Source: Sycon ciliatum (taxonomy: Eukaryota > Porifera > Calcarea > Leucosolenida > Sycettidae). From it: a stretch of DNA of 64,000 nucleotides. The notes under the pieces were generated by a model. The model saw only the letters and a program-made list of their open reading frames with translations, did no database searches and had not been told where the DNA came from. The translations under genes and the position numbers were made by a program. This document shows positions 10,706 through 20,285 of the stretch, piece by piece (position 1 is the first letter of the stretch; each line of letters starts with the position of its first letter). The stretch lies in contig NC_088655.1 in the NCBI RefSeq assembly GCF_964019385.1, forward strand, positions 19,245,296 to 19,309,295, written 5' to 3'.

Positions 10706-11147
10706 TTATCCATATAAAAACCGCTCTGTGAGCGGTTCTGAAAAACCTTTACTGGTACTGCCCCGTCGTAAAAGTAAGAAATTAGAACTGGCCCATTGTC
10801 CCCCCAAATGCGAACTGATCCACGTAAATCGCGAATGACGGGACCCGAACGCACCAGTAGCACGATGTTCCTACCTGTGGATGCAGATGGGGACGTTGGA
10901 CAACTTGGTCCGGACTATAGGCCATGTACTGTACTAGCGGTAGGTGGTGTTACCCTATGATAATTGCTGTCCTGTGCCCTCCCGACCTCGTGCTACTGGT
11001 GCGTTCGGGTCCCGTCATTCGCGATTTAGGTGGATCAGTTCGCATTTGGGGGGACAATGGGCCAGTTCTAATTTCTTACTTTTACGACGGGGCAGTACCA
11101 GTAAAGGTTTTTCAGAACCGCTCACAGAGCGATTTTTATATGGATAA
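10706..11147. mobile_element. Foldback element, about 157-bp arms
   Basis: Left arm 10706-10865 and right arm about 10988-11147 are inverted copies, with a spacer of about 120 bp. The tips read TTATCCATATAAAAA. The sequence just inside each tip (CCGCTC...GAGCGG on the left) can itself form a hairpin. No coding sequence. No clear target duplication. Confidence 0.75.
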
Positions 11148-11170
11148 TGTACATGTATAGTGTACACAAT

Positions 11171-11216
11171 CTGCGGACAGCATGCTGTTTCGTTCTTTTT
11201 GAACTCATCAGCGCAG
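11171..11216 (-). ncRNA. Hammerhead ribozyme, array unit 1
   Basis: On the minus strand: stem I CTGCG; core CTGATGA; stem II GTTC-AAAAA-GAAC; core GAAA; stem III CAG-CATG-CTG; TC; stem I partner CGCAG. All conserved core bases are present, stem I has 5 pairs and stem II 4 pairs. Predicted cleavage follows GTC, between 11176 and 11175. The short stem III (3 pairs) is typical of retrotransposon hammerheads, which often work best as dimers. Confidence 0.92.
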
Positions 11217-11398
11217 CACAGAGGAAATGAGGCCGAACCTGATAGCAATGGAAATAAAAATTTCCAATCAGGCCCGAACGTACCTTGCCAGAGTGCTCAA
11301 ACTGACAAGTCAGTGAGCTCTGCATAACGCAAACAGCAAAGGCACTACCCCACGCAAGAGTGCTCAACTGCTACAAGAGCAGGAGCGAAATACTCAAT

Positions 11399-11444
11399 CT
11401 GCGGACAGCATGCTGTTTCGTTCTTTTTGAACTCATCAGCGCAG
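11399..11444 (-). ncRNA. Hammerhead ribozyme, array unit 2
   Basis: Identical to the unit 1 ribozyme, 228 bp further along. Predicted cleavage between 11404 and 11403. Confidence 0.92.
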
Positions 11445-11626
11445 CACAGAGGAAATGAGGCCGAACCTGATAGCAATGGAAATAAAAATTTCCAATCAGG
11501 CCCGAACGTACCTTGCCAGAGTGCTCAAACTGACAAGTCAGTGAGCTCTGCATAACGCAAACAGCAAAGGCACTACCCCACGCAAGAGTGCTCAACTGCT
11601 ACAAGAGCAGGAGCGAAATACTCAAT

Positions 11627-11672
11627 CTGCGGACAGCATGCTGTTTCGTTCTTTTTGAACTCATCAGCGCAG
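11627..11672 (-). ncRNA. Hammerhead ribozyme, array unit 3
   Basis: Identical to the unit 1 ribozyme. Predicted cleavage between 11632 and 11631. Cleavage here and at units 2 and 4 would release exact 228-nt monomers. Confidence 0.92.
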
Positions 11673-11854
11673 CACAGAGGAAATGAGGCCGAACCTGATA
11701 GCAATGGAAATAAAAATTTCCAATCAGGCCCGAACGTACCTTGCCAGAGTGCTCAAACTGACAAGTCAGTGAGCTCTGCATAACGCAAACAGCAAAGGCA
11801 CTACCCCACGCAAGAGTGCTCAACTGCTACAAGAGCAGGAGCGAAATACTCAAT

Positions 11855-11900
11855 CTGCGGACAGCATGCTGTTTCGTTCTTTTTGAACTCATCAGCGCAG
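11855..11900 (-). ncRNA. Hammerhead ribozyme, array unit 4
   Basis: Identical to the unit 1 ribozyme and the first to be transcribed on the minus strand. Predicted cleavage between 11860 and 11859. Confidence 0.92.
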
Positions 11901-12067
11901 CACAGAGGAAATGAGGCCGAACCTGATAGCAATGGAAATAAAAATTTCCAATCAGGCCCGAACGTACCTTGCCAGAGTGCTCAAACTGACAAGTCAGTGA
12001 GCTCTGCATAACGCAAGCAGCAAAGGCACTACCCCACGCAAGAGTGCTCATGTATAGTGTACATGTA

Positions 12068-14345
12068 AATGCACGGGACACCAAAATAATAATGCAGTCA
12101 ACCTCGTCAAAAACGACCTCCGCAGTAGGACCAACTCAGGCATAGCTAGATAGTTTTGTGACGTACATGTACATATAGGGGCCAATTGACTAAAGAAATG
12201 CTCGACCTGAAGAAAAACGAATCCTCAAAAACGATCGTAACTGTTCTCATCCAGGATCAAGTTTTGAGGGATTGTTATTGAGCAAAGTGTACTGCAAGTA
12301 TACCTGTGCATACATACATAGCCCAGCTTCGGAAGGTGGCGTATGATAAATGCCGATGGAATTCATTGCGAAACAGCACTGTTAATTAGCCTGGCCATAA
12401 TAATACGATTACATCTGACATGCTTACCTGCCTACTTGTGCGCACGCATGCATTCTTGCCGGAGATGTCTACCTGTGGCGACAATAATTTTTTCATGGAC
12501 TGATCTTCTTTTTTAGTGTTTGCACACTCTTGGCTGCTGCTGTGGCGCTTTTGTATTTACATGCTGCTACGCTCTGTACGGCTGCACTAGCCGTGTTAAC
12601 TGTCGTACCCAGATGCACACATTCAATCCCTGGCTATGCTTTGGAATTGTTTTCGTTGCCTATGTCCTCATCTCTCTTCGTTTTGTTTTCGCTGCCTGGG
12701 CTCTCATTTATCTTTGCGTGCTTGCTTGCTTGTATTGCTGAGGGAACATATGCTGGTTTGTATTCGTGGGTCCCCATGGTGCATGGGCCACGCGTACTCA
12801 TCCGGCGGATATGTGTGAATAATAATAATAATACATACATGTACAAGGGCAGCATCAGTACGCACGGCTTGAGCATACACCAAGGCAGTTGAGTGTTTGA
12901 ACCAGGGAGTAGTAATTTTACTACATGAGCCCCGGCCAGCGAAAACCAGCACTTGTGTACTTGATATCAATCATCAAAATGTGACGTCAAAGTTTGGGAC
13001 GCGCAGTGAGCTGGCTTTTGAAGATTCTTTTCGATCGAGTGGGTGTCTTTGTTGTCAAAGGAGTTTCAAGTGTCTTCAAATGTCTCTGGTCAATTGATTT
13101 TAGCGCTAGGTGAGAGCTCGTCACACGGAGGTTGAGTTTAGACACAGCGATGGCGACAGGTGTCGCGACAAAGACTTAGGTCCAGAGTTGTCAGCGTGAG
13201 ACTCCCTGTACGAAGCGGCGCTGAAAGTTAGTTCGCGATCGGAATTATTTCTTTGTTGGCGATCTCGCTGAGTTTGTCCAGCAGTGGCGAGTGTCATATG
13301 CATAGCAACGAAGAGCCCTCATAAAATCGACACTGGATACTGGTGGCGACGATAGTCAGTGCTGAAGAAATAGCGACTGCGAGGAGAAGCTGAATTTCGA
13401 CCCGCTGAGCGATCCGTATTTCTACATCGACAACAATGATGTTGCAGACACTGGTGGAGGGCTTCTCACGGCGCAAAACAGAGCGTAGTATTCTCAGTAC
13501 TCTACCTTGCCAGACGACATCAAGCTGGCTGCTGCCTGTGTTGAGAAAGGGGATCCCTAAAAACTCAAACCGGCTGAACGCTTTGGGGCAACATGTTCAC
13601 GTGCTACAAAACGCCAGCATTCGCTCATATCATTGAAATACAATTATGCTGAAATCATGGTCTGAGTGAAAGTGTGCAAGGGAGTGGATGTCAGTAGTAT
13701 TGATCAGTACATCTATCAGTATGGCAAGCTTTGGGACAACGCCCAAACTGCCAGCGCAGAGGTCCCTGAACACAATTTGGAAGGCCAGCCACCAATCATC
13801 GTTTTGCACTCTGGTGTTGTAAAGAAGGTAGTGATGTATACGGAATATCGTCACTGTGACTTCTGAACTACTCATGCCTGCACAGGCTGCAGCACCAAGA
13901 GGGCAAGCCTGACTTGCATTCTATTTACTTACATGTACCTGTTCCACATCACAATCAGAAACTGTAGGATCAACTTGCATGGAGTCACTAGGCATGGATG
14001 CTGCGCCAACTGTACCGAATCTTGACCTCTCTGACTTCAAACTCTATTTTCCATGCTTTCGCTTATCAGATTGTTACCAAACTTGATAACTTGAATGATT
14101 AATAGTGTAGAAACAATTTCGAGGGAAAAAATAATTTTTGAAAAAATTACACATGTTCAGGTTTCTGCTGGCTGGGGCTCACATTTATTTGACTACTCCC
14201 TGCAATGGACTCAAAACGGGTTTATTCAAAACATACGACATCGAAAGAAGGAAGAAAACCAAAGATACAAGGGATGAAACTCGACGATGAAATCAAAATG
14301 AAAATTTGAAAAAAGCCTTATCCAAAGAAACTCAAGGCAAATATG
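12068..14345 (+). repeat. Dispersed repeat R1, copy 1, broken by insertions
   Basis: Pieces at 12068-12318, 12836-12922 and 14185-14345 are collinear with intact copies at 30321-30836 and 39412-39912 (landmarks GACACCAAAA, GGGCAGCATCAGTACGC, CTCAAAACGGG). The gaps hold other DNA: about 520 bp at 12319-12835, with no gene I can support, and the transposon at 12927-14180. R1 lies downstream of type A gene copies at both 14-15 kb and 40 kb, so it belongs to the duplicated block. Confidence 0.75.
12927..14180. mobile_element. DNA transposon with 4-bp target duplication
   Basis: Inverted ends GAGCCCCGGCCAGCGAAAACC (left) and its near-complement GGTTTCTGCTGGCTGGGGCTC (right) are flanked by ACAT at 12923-12926 and 14181-14184. 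The intact R1 copy at about 39730 has the empty site with one ACAT. The 1254-bp interior has no recognisable transposase. A 4-bp duplication is compatible with several superfamilies, so I leave the class open. Confidence 0.75.
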
Positions 14346-14989
14346 TACAAAGTACGAGCTAGTGTGCAGTGTATGTAAGTTAGTGCAGTAGATGTGAACG
14401 TGTTAGTGTGTGGGTGATAAGAGCTGGCAACCGAATGTACAATGTACATGACGTGTACATGTTACGTATGACTCAGAGTGCTAAAAAGACTGTCCATGCA
14501 TCATGCATGTAGTTTCGTTTACGTACATGCAGGATACTACATTGTCTACAACTTACAGTACAACTAACAAGCAAGGACAGGTACTAGGTAGGAATACTAC
14601 ACTAGGTACATACTGTAACATAGGAAAGGATCTACGGTACAAAGAGTTGGCATGAAGCTGCAGCAAACTCCTGCCGTGTGGTGCTTGCGCAATTGCAGGG
14701 ACCACTTGTTCCGTCATGTTGGCGGCCTGACCGTTAGTGGCGGTCCTGGATAGCATCCTTCCACCCTGTGATCACAAACAATGTGAAAGTGCAACACAAA
14801 TTCAAATCAGCATTGTGCGTACGGTATTGGATTCAGGTCATCGCAAACATGCCTGTGCATGTGTGTGGTCTTCCTGTGATGTAGTACTCAACAACAAAAT
14901 AGGGATAATACAGAGAGGATTGACAACTCTTTGCAAAGTAGAGTTATAATTCAAACGGTTGTAAGAACCTGCGGAGACCAGGCCCAAAC
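14346..14989. other. Duplicated 3' flank of a type A gene, no gene
   Basis: From about 14580 this matches 40025-40320 (landmarks GGAAAGGA, GCAGCAAACTCCTGCCG, CATGCCTGTGCATGTGTGTGG). The match marks the duplication joining the two minus-strand type A loci. I see no coding sequence. Confidence 0.65.
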
Positions 14990-15405
14990 TTACCTACGCC
15001 GCGTGACAATCACATCGCGCACTGTGCTTGCTACTTGTCCCAATGTTGTCAGGGCTGTTTTCCACCACGGTATTTCTTCCTTGACCTTTGCAGTCAGCTC
15101 CCCATTGATGCGCGCGAGCTCTGCCAGCTCCTTAGCGTTCTCCCTCATGTAATCCTCCTTGCTGATGCTCATCGCCTTCAGCTTCTTTTCCAGCTGCTGG
15201 AGTTTGCGCTCCGTCGCGGTTTTCTGCTGAATATGGCCATCGATCCTGCCCTTGACTTCGGCAAACAGAGGTGGAACGTAGACAGCCTGATAATGTAGAA
15301 TGATGTGCTCGATCATACGCTTTCGAGTTCTCCTGCGTACCTCGTAACTGTGGTCATCGCCGTCGTCTGGGTTGCTGACCATGAGGAAAGTGTTGATGCG
15401 CCCCA

Positions 15406-17710
15406 CACGGCTGATTCAGACTGCAAAAACCCGTGCACAGCATCTCGGGTTCGAGGCCAGGCCAGCAGTCACCGAAGTAGGGGATTTTCCCGTACTCAAG
15501 CGTACTCAAGGGCTGAGAATTTTCTCAGGGCCAGCTCTCTACACGCGGCTTCTCGGCCTCACCGAGCGGAGCCTGAGACACTGAAAACAACAAAAATAGC
15601 CTCGTGTGAGAGTACAGTAGCTGTAGCACAATCGCGTGTAAAAAACGAGTGCTTCTTTCTTCGAGCGAGCGACTTTTCAAGCGTTTCTTGTCGATTTCTT
15701 ACTCCTTTTTGAGCGTGTCTTTTGCTGTACGTAGCCCAGGGAAACTGCCCTGGGTAGCTAGTTGGGGAAGTTTTGGTGGCGGCGAGGGAAGTTTATTTGT
15801 ATAGCGGAAACCTTCATCTACAAAATACGTTAGTGTCATTGTGATCTGTAGGGTAGTTTTGTGTGCATGGTGTTCTTTCTGACGTCTCTTATGGCTGAAC
15901 AATGAGCTCTGATTTCAAAAATTTGAATTTTCACCTTGAGCATGTGGGTATGTTGTGTCGCTTGGGTGGATGTAAACTGCCCAGCCATCGGAGTGGTCGG
16001 AAGTCTTGGAGCCCTCTATTAATTTTATCTAGTGAAAGATTATGCATTGCAGATCTTCAATGTTCTAGGTATCAAGGTAGAAAAAGATGAAAGTGGTGTC
16101 CACCCCACACATTTCTGTAGGGCATGCTTACTATTTATCCAGAAGTCAGCAGAAAGTGAAACACCGTGTGATGTTGGTGGTGATATTAAGGGAGGGGATA
16201 GTGGTGGTGGTGGCTGTAGTAAGGCTCTGCCAAATGTACTAGCCTGGATGCCGCACACAGATGATAAATGCATTGTATGTGGGTGGATTGAGAGTGCAAG
16301 AAAGGGAGGTAGACCAAAGCAGGAGAAGAATCTTAAGGGGGCGTGCTCGGTGGATAACAAGAGCCAAAACACCGGGGAGAGTTTGTTGGGTGTCGATATT
16401 GACGAAGCCACGCTGTTCGGGCGAGCCACGCCTTCGCATGTATGTACTCTTGGAGAGGAAGGAGGTGAATTAATACACCACAAATTCAACCTCCTTCGCT
16501 CTGGCCTGCAGAACACAAACAAAGATGTTGACCGTCTAAAGGTCTTGGTCGTGCAGTACCTAACAACCACACTGCCGACACACCAGTGCTTAATTTATAA
16601 TGCACAACAATTGCAGTATTAAAGCCAAGGGAAAATTCCCAAATCTAGCTACCTATGGAGAAGTAAACTGTTTTGTCGCTCACAACATCAGCGCGGGTGG
16701 TGGCGGGCCATAGGTAGGTCAACATTATCACTCTGATACATTCAGAAATCATTTGAACAGCAAAACTGTAACTAATTACTTCAAACATGAGACAAAAGTC
16801 AAAATACAATGCAGCGATGCAATTTGAAATCAAAACTGTTCTGCACCACTGAAATCGAATTTACTACTTCTTATACTGCACCTTCTTTACTGCTGATGTT
16901 CAGCCACTGTGCAGATCCTGCTGTGCAGATCCTGCTGTGCAGATCCTGCTGTGCTAGCCTTGTGATCTCATATCAGAATCCAGCCAGAATAGTACAGCAG
17001 CTGCATGGGAGCATGCCTGTCCCAGGCCCGCCATGCAGATGCAGTGTGCCAACAGAACAGCACCAGAAAGGGGGGGGGGGGACTTGTCAAAATACTCAAG
17101 CGAGTGTCCATGAAAATTCTTTGCTTCCTCCTGCCAGGTTGAAAATCACGTGCACTGATTCAGCCACCAGGTGGCATGCGTCAACACATCTACGGGTAGC
17201 CCTGAATCCTGAACTAAACTCTAAAGGAACGTACAGTTCAGGTGCTGAGCACGTGCAGGAACTACACAACGTTCCTCGTCCACAGGCAAGTAGAGGACAA
17301 TGCACTGTGACATGATCCGTAATACTAGAACTTGAACTACTATAATTATTGTAGAAGTAATAACAATAGTTCCTGCACGAAAATGATGTTGTGTCGAAGA
17401 ACGGCATAAACCGAAGAGTCACTGGGTCTGGCAGATGTCGCCTTCATCTTTTATCGAAACTCCACGTCAAGACAGCGAACACTACACTTCAAAACCACTT
17501 GACTTGGCCTACAACGAGACGAACTCCAAACAACTCGACAATGTTTTTTTTTGTAGCTCTGTAGCTCTTTTGGCACCAAGCAAAAAAATATTTCCTTGCA
17601 CTGCGTGTAATCTCTGGGTGGGCACCGCCAAGGCGTTAAAAAGGTGGGTTTTTACCAAAAATGTGTAAAAGGACGCCATCTTGCCTTTTGAATCACGCGA
17701 AACAGCCGTG
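15406..17710 (+). mobile_element. Transposon with a RAG1 N-terminal-like ORF
   Basis: The ends are inverted: CACGGCTGATTC at 15406 and, reading inward from 17710, CACGGCTGTTTC. Comparison with the uninterrupted paralogue (41210-41235) gives a 3-bp duplication, CCA. CAC...GTG termini with a 3-bp duplication suggest a CACTA/EnSpm-type (CMC) element, but the ORF inside resembles the N-terminal zinc-binding region of RAG1. No DDE core is present, so this is a deleted, non-autonomous copy. The interior also contains three tandem 16-bp units at about 16911-16960 and a G11 run at about 17071. Confidence 0.82.
15902..16622 (+). pseudogene. RAG1 N-terminal-domain-like protein, degraded
   Basis: The frame from about 16032 reads IFNVLGIKVEKDESG, then HPTHFCRACLLFIQKS, and 40 residues later WMPHTDDKCIVCGWIESARKGGRPK. 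In vertebrate RAG1 the N-terminal region has the same order: a HPTEFCHNCW-type box, then a W.PHT..C.IC box, then a basic stretch. The upstream frame from 15902 reads HLEHVGMLCRLGGCKL, like the LCR(I/L)CG box that precedes these in RAG1. It is in a different frame, and the second cysteine of the expected CxxC is glycine. A frameshift between about 16005 and 16032 (frame 0 has a stop at 16020) and the missing start codon make this a pseudogene. RAG1-NTD proteins without the RAG1 core are known in invertebrate transposons (for example N-RAG-TP of molluscs). Residues after about 130 are not recognised. Confidence 0.75.
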
Positions 17711-18438
17711 CCAGGCTGGGGTGCAGAGCGACCGACTCCTTCTTGTAGGCCTTCGTCTTGGCCGCGATTACGTCTTCTCGCAGCTCCCCACCCGGCGTTC
17801 TCGTGCGAACCAGGGTGCAGAAAGGCGCCACTTGCGGCTGAAAGATCACGTCAATGACGGAATCGGAGGCCTGTCGCTCTTCCTGGGTGAATCGGCCATT
17901 GGTGACGAAGATGATCTGGTTGATCCCACCGCTGCACGTGTGTGCCAAATGCGCAAGCTCCAGTAGCACCTGCTCCTCGGTGAAGCGGTTGTCGCAGAAT
18001 CCGATGGTGTCGATGATCTTCACTGCGTAGTCGCGACCGGCGTATGGCACGAGGACGGTCTTAGTAGGCAAGCCCTCGGTCTTACTGGTCGGAGAACTTG
18101 ACTCCGGGAACAAGTCACCTTTGTATCGACCGGCAATGACGTTTGCCAAAGTGGACTTGCCCTTGCCAGTCCGACCCATTAGGACAATCGTGCGATCAAT
18201 CTTCTTTCCATCTGGACACGGTCTGTAGTCGTCGAAATTGTCCATCACAACCTTGCGTCAACCGAGTCAACTGAATACTAGTACCCGGGTGTCTGACGTA
18301 CGCTAGAGCAGTGAATGGTTCCACTAAAGACTTACTCGACTGAGATCCAATAGTTCACAAGTTAGTCACTCTAGCCTAGGCAGCTGTAAATTGCTCTGAA
18401 ATTTGTTCTGAAGTACTAGTAGCCGTTGAAATTGTGTG

Positions 18439-18447
18439 CTTTTATAC
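18439..18447 (-). promoter_or_regulatory. TATA box of the split type A gene
   Basis: GTATAAAAG on the minus strand, 194 bp before the ATG. The flanking AGCACACAATTTC is shared by all four type A copies, so the core promoter was duplicated with the gene. Confidence 0.7.
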
Positions 18448-18608
18448 GCTGGTCATACTATGTTTTGACCGGCTTCGTTGGAGGGTGGCAAAGGGTGAGT
18501 AATAGGTGTTTCGATGTCGTCAGACCACACTGACCACTAGCACATGATCGAAGTGCTGCTAGCACAACTACATGTATTTCAGTTTCTGTTTCAGCAGCGT
18601 TCCCCCGG

Positions 18609-18618
18609 GGAAAGTCCC
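18609..18618. promoter_or_regulatory. Candidate NF-kappaB site, proximal
   Basis: GGAAAGTCCC, the exact complement of the classical kappaB decamer GGGACTTTCC. It lies about 165 bp upstream of the TATA box. The type A gene at 41755 has the same decamer at the same spacing. Confidence 0.5.
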
Positions 18619-18711
18619 ACCAAAACCTAAACTAAAACGCTAAAGCCGGTGATCTTGACAACGAGGTCATCTATGTACATATACAGTCATGTATCTCTTT
18701 GGCTGTCGTGG

Positions 18712-18721
18712 GGAAAGTCCC
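18712..18721. promoter_or_regulatory. Candidate NF-kappaB site, distal
   Basis: A second exact GGAAAGTCCC within a local duplication: GGGAAAGTCCCA(C/T)CAAAACCTAAA occurs at both sites. Confidence 0.45.
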
Positions 18722-19695
18722 ATCAAAACCTAAAGGTGATCTTAACTACCGTACGAGTAGATGTATCTCTTTGGCTGTCCTGGTCCAGCTTTCTCCAGCG
18801 ATACCAAAGCAACAGATCGTTAGATGAAGGGACATCTCCCTATTCGTCCCGGTCATCCCGAACGGTAGACCCACTGCTACTACATGTACTAGTACTCAGT
18901 CACATGCTAGACTGTAGACATGTACGTTATTTTGTGTTGTCAAATTTTGTTGAGCTTGACTAAAAATACTATGTGGCGTGCATTTGTGTACTGTACCATC
19001 AACCACAAAACGAGATACCAGCACGTTCGGTTCCCTGAGTGCAGCAAAGGGCACCCCAAAAGTCGGAAAAGGCAATACACACACACTACAAAGTACGCGA
19101 TGCAATCATCATGATCATACCATGCACCGTGGCCCGGGTATTTACTAACACTAGTACTAGTAAACAGTTTCCTCTGAGACAAAAATGCGATAATACTCAT
19201 AAAAAGTACACACTTCAGGCTCATTACAAACATCTTGAAAGTTTTTGTCTTCACAAGTATACTTTCAAGCCTTCTCGGCAGGTGAAATACAGGCAAGGGA
19301 AAAGGAACAGGAACAGTGGATTAAATACAGTAAGAAGGTGGTAAAACATCTGGACGCACGCATCCGACAACACGCACCGCTACACCTTATTCCACAACAC
19401 GCACGATCCACTCGACCACGGAGGGGACGTCCAGCAAAGAATCATCCTGGTACAAGATGGTCCAACGCAGCGGCATCAACACCAAGCAACGTCACCTCAC
19501 AATTAACTAATAATAATAATAATAATGACAGTTCGCATTTCGCTCATTGCATGAGGTCAACGCATCTGTTAACAATTTCGAGCCAAGCAGCTCTATCAGA
19601 AGCAGATTGCACAGCATCCAGAAGCGACAGATTAATGCAATGTAAGACAATTAACTAGACCACCAGAAAAACAACCGGACAAGACACCTACTGGC

Positions 19696-20082
19696 GTGGC
19701 AGTGACAGGAACCGCATCAACCAGAAGAATGACAAGATCGGCAACGGCGGCGATGGCAGCGACTAAAGCACAGACAGAGGCAACGGCTAGGGTCCACTCG
19801 ACTAGCCATGTGAAATCGGATGTGTCCACCGCACATGCTGATTGTTCTGATGTTAGTTCTGATAAGTATGAGTCGTCCACAGCTAGTCATTTGTTTGAGC
19901 ATCCTGATTGTCGTGCTGTGTATCCAGATGATTGTTTTTCGATTGTGTCACGTGTACGCAGTGCTAGATTGCTGAATGTTTTGGAAGCTGTATACATCCA
20001 CACAAAGAAACCCAACCTTTGCAAGCAGAAACAAATCAAATTCACACTTAGGCTGTTAGGTAGGTCGTCAAAACCTCGTTAG
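19696..20082 (+). pseudogene. GIY-YIG endonuclease C-terminus, Penelope-like
   Basis: The last 70 residues include SHLFEHPDCRAVYPDD, FSIVSRVRSARLLNVLEAVYIHT and KKPNLCKQKQIKFTLRLL. This pattern (H in a SxHxxxH-like box, then ..LEAxYI..xKPxLCKQ) matches the tail of the GIY-YIG domain in Penelope-like elements. The GIY and YIG strands themselves are not visible, and the first 55 residues are low-complexity Ser/Thr/Ala. It is a remnant without RT. The endonuclease family is moderately certain; activity is excluded. Confidence 0.6.
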
Positions 20083-20285
20083 TTACATGTATGTCCAGTG
20101 GTTGTCTCTTGTTGTCGCACTACATGTCACGCTTATTGAGTTTTCTCGCATTTGCACCTTTGTGTCATTATTGCAATTTTCGCTGTTTACTTTAGCTATC
20201 TTCTTTCTTTTTTTTGCGCTGTTTTACCACCTTCTTACTGTATTTAATCCACTGTTCCTGTTCCTTTTCCCTTGCCTGTATTTAA

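Larger units (their letters stand above)
11167..12050 (-). mobile_element. Retrozyme-like array of 228-bp hammerhead units
   Basis: Four copies start at 11167, 11395, 11623 and 11851, an exact 228-bp period. Three are full and the fourth is 200 bp. They are almost identical; one A/G change near 12017 was noticed. On the minus strand each has a complete hammerhead ribozyme, so a transcript should cut itself into 228-nt units. The array is bounded by TGTATAGTGTACA at 11154-11166 and 12051-12063. The unoccupied site survives in a related repeat at 39396-39408 (TGTGTAGTGTACA, one mismatch). Each unit also folds into a strong extra hairpin (11238-11272: CCTGAT/ATCAGG enclosing TGGAAAT/ATTTCCA). 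Known metazoan and plant retrozymes combine these properties; mobilisation by a LINE or Penelope-like RT is inferred. Open frames here (MSTLAWGSAF and similar) are by-products of the repeat. Confidence 0.9.
14990..18245 (-). pseudogene. Type A AIG1/GIMAP GTPase split by a transposon
   Basis: The N-terminal half reads from the ATG at 18245 to 17711 and has the P-loop GRTGKGKS, the G3 motif DTIG and the conserved box GGINQIIFVTNGRFTQEE. It stops being homologous after LHPSL, about residue 178. The remaining half continues at 15405-14990 with GRINTFLMVSNPDDGDD, the coiled coil and a WWKTAL tail. Between them lies the 2.3-kb element 15406-17710. Compared with the intact paralogue at 40772-41755, joining the halves needs only removal of the element and one copy of CCA, so the gene was otherwise intact when hit. 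A splice-out of the element is possible but nothing in the sequence supports it. Its promoter is conserved. Confidence 0.9.

Noticed and set aside
11167..12050. Possible CRISPR array
   Set aside because: The units are 228 bp without variable spacers, the genome is animal, and the hammerhead explains the conservation.
11122..12084. Repeated open frames MSTLAWGSAF... on the minus strand
   Set aside because: They are the 228-bp hammerhead unit read through (228 is a multiple of 3). No start context or domain.
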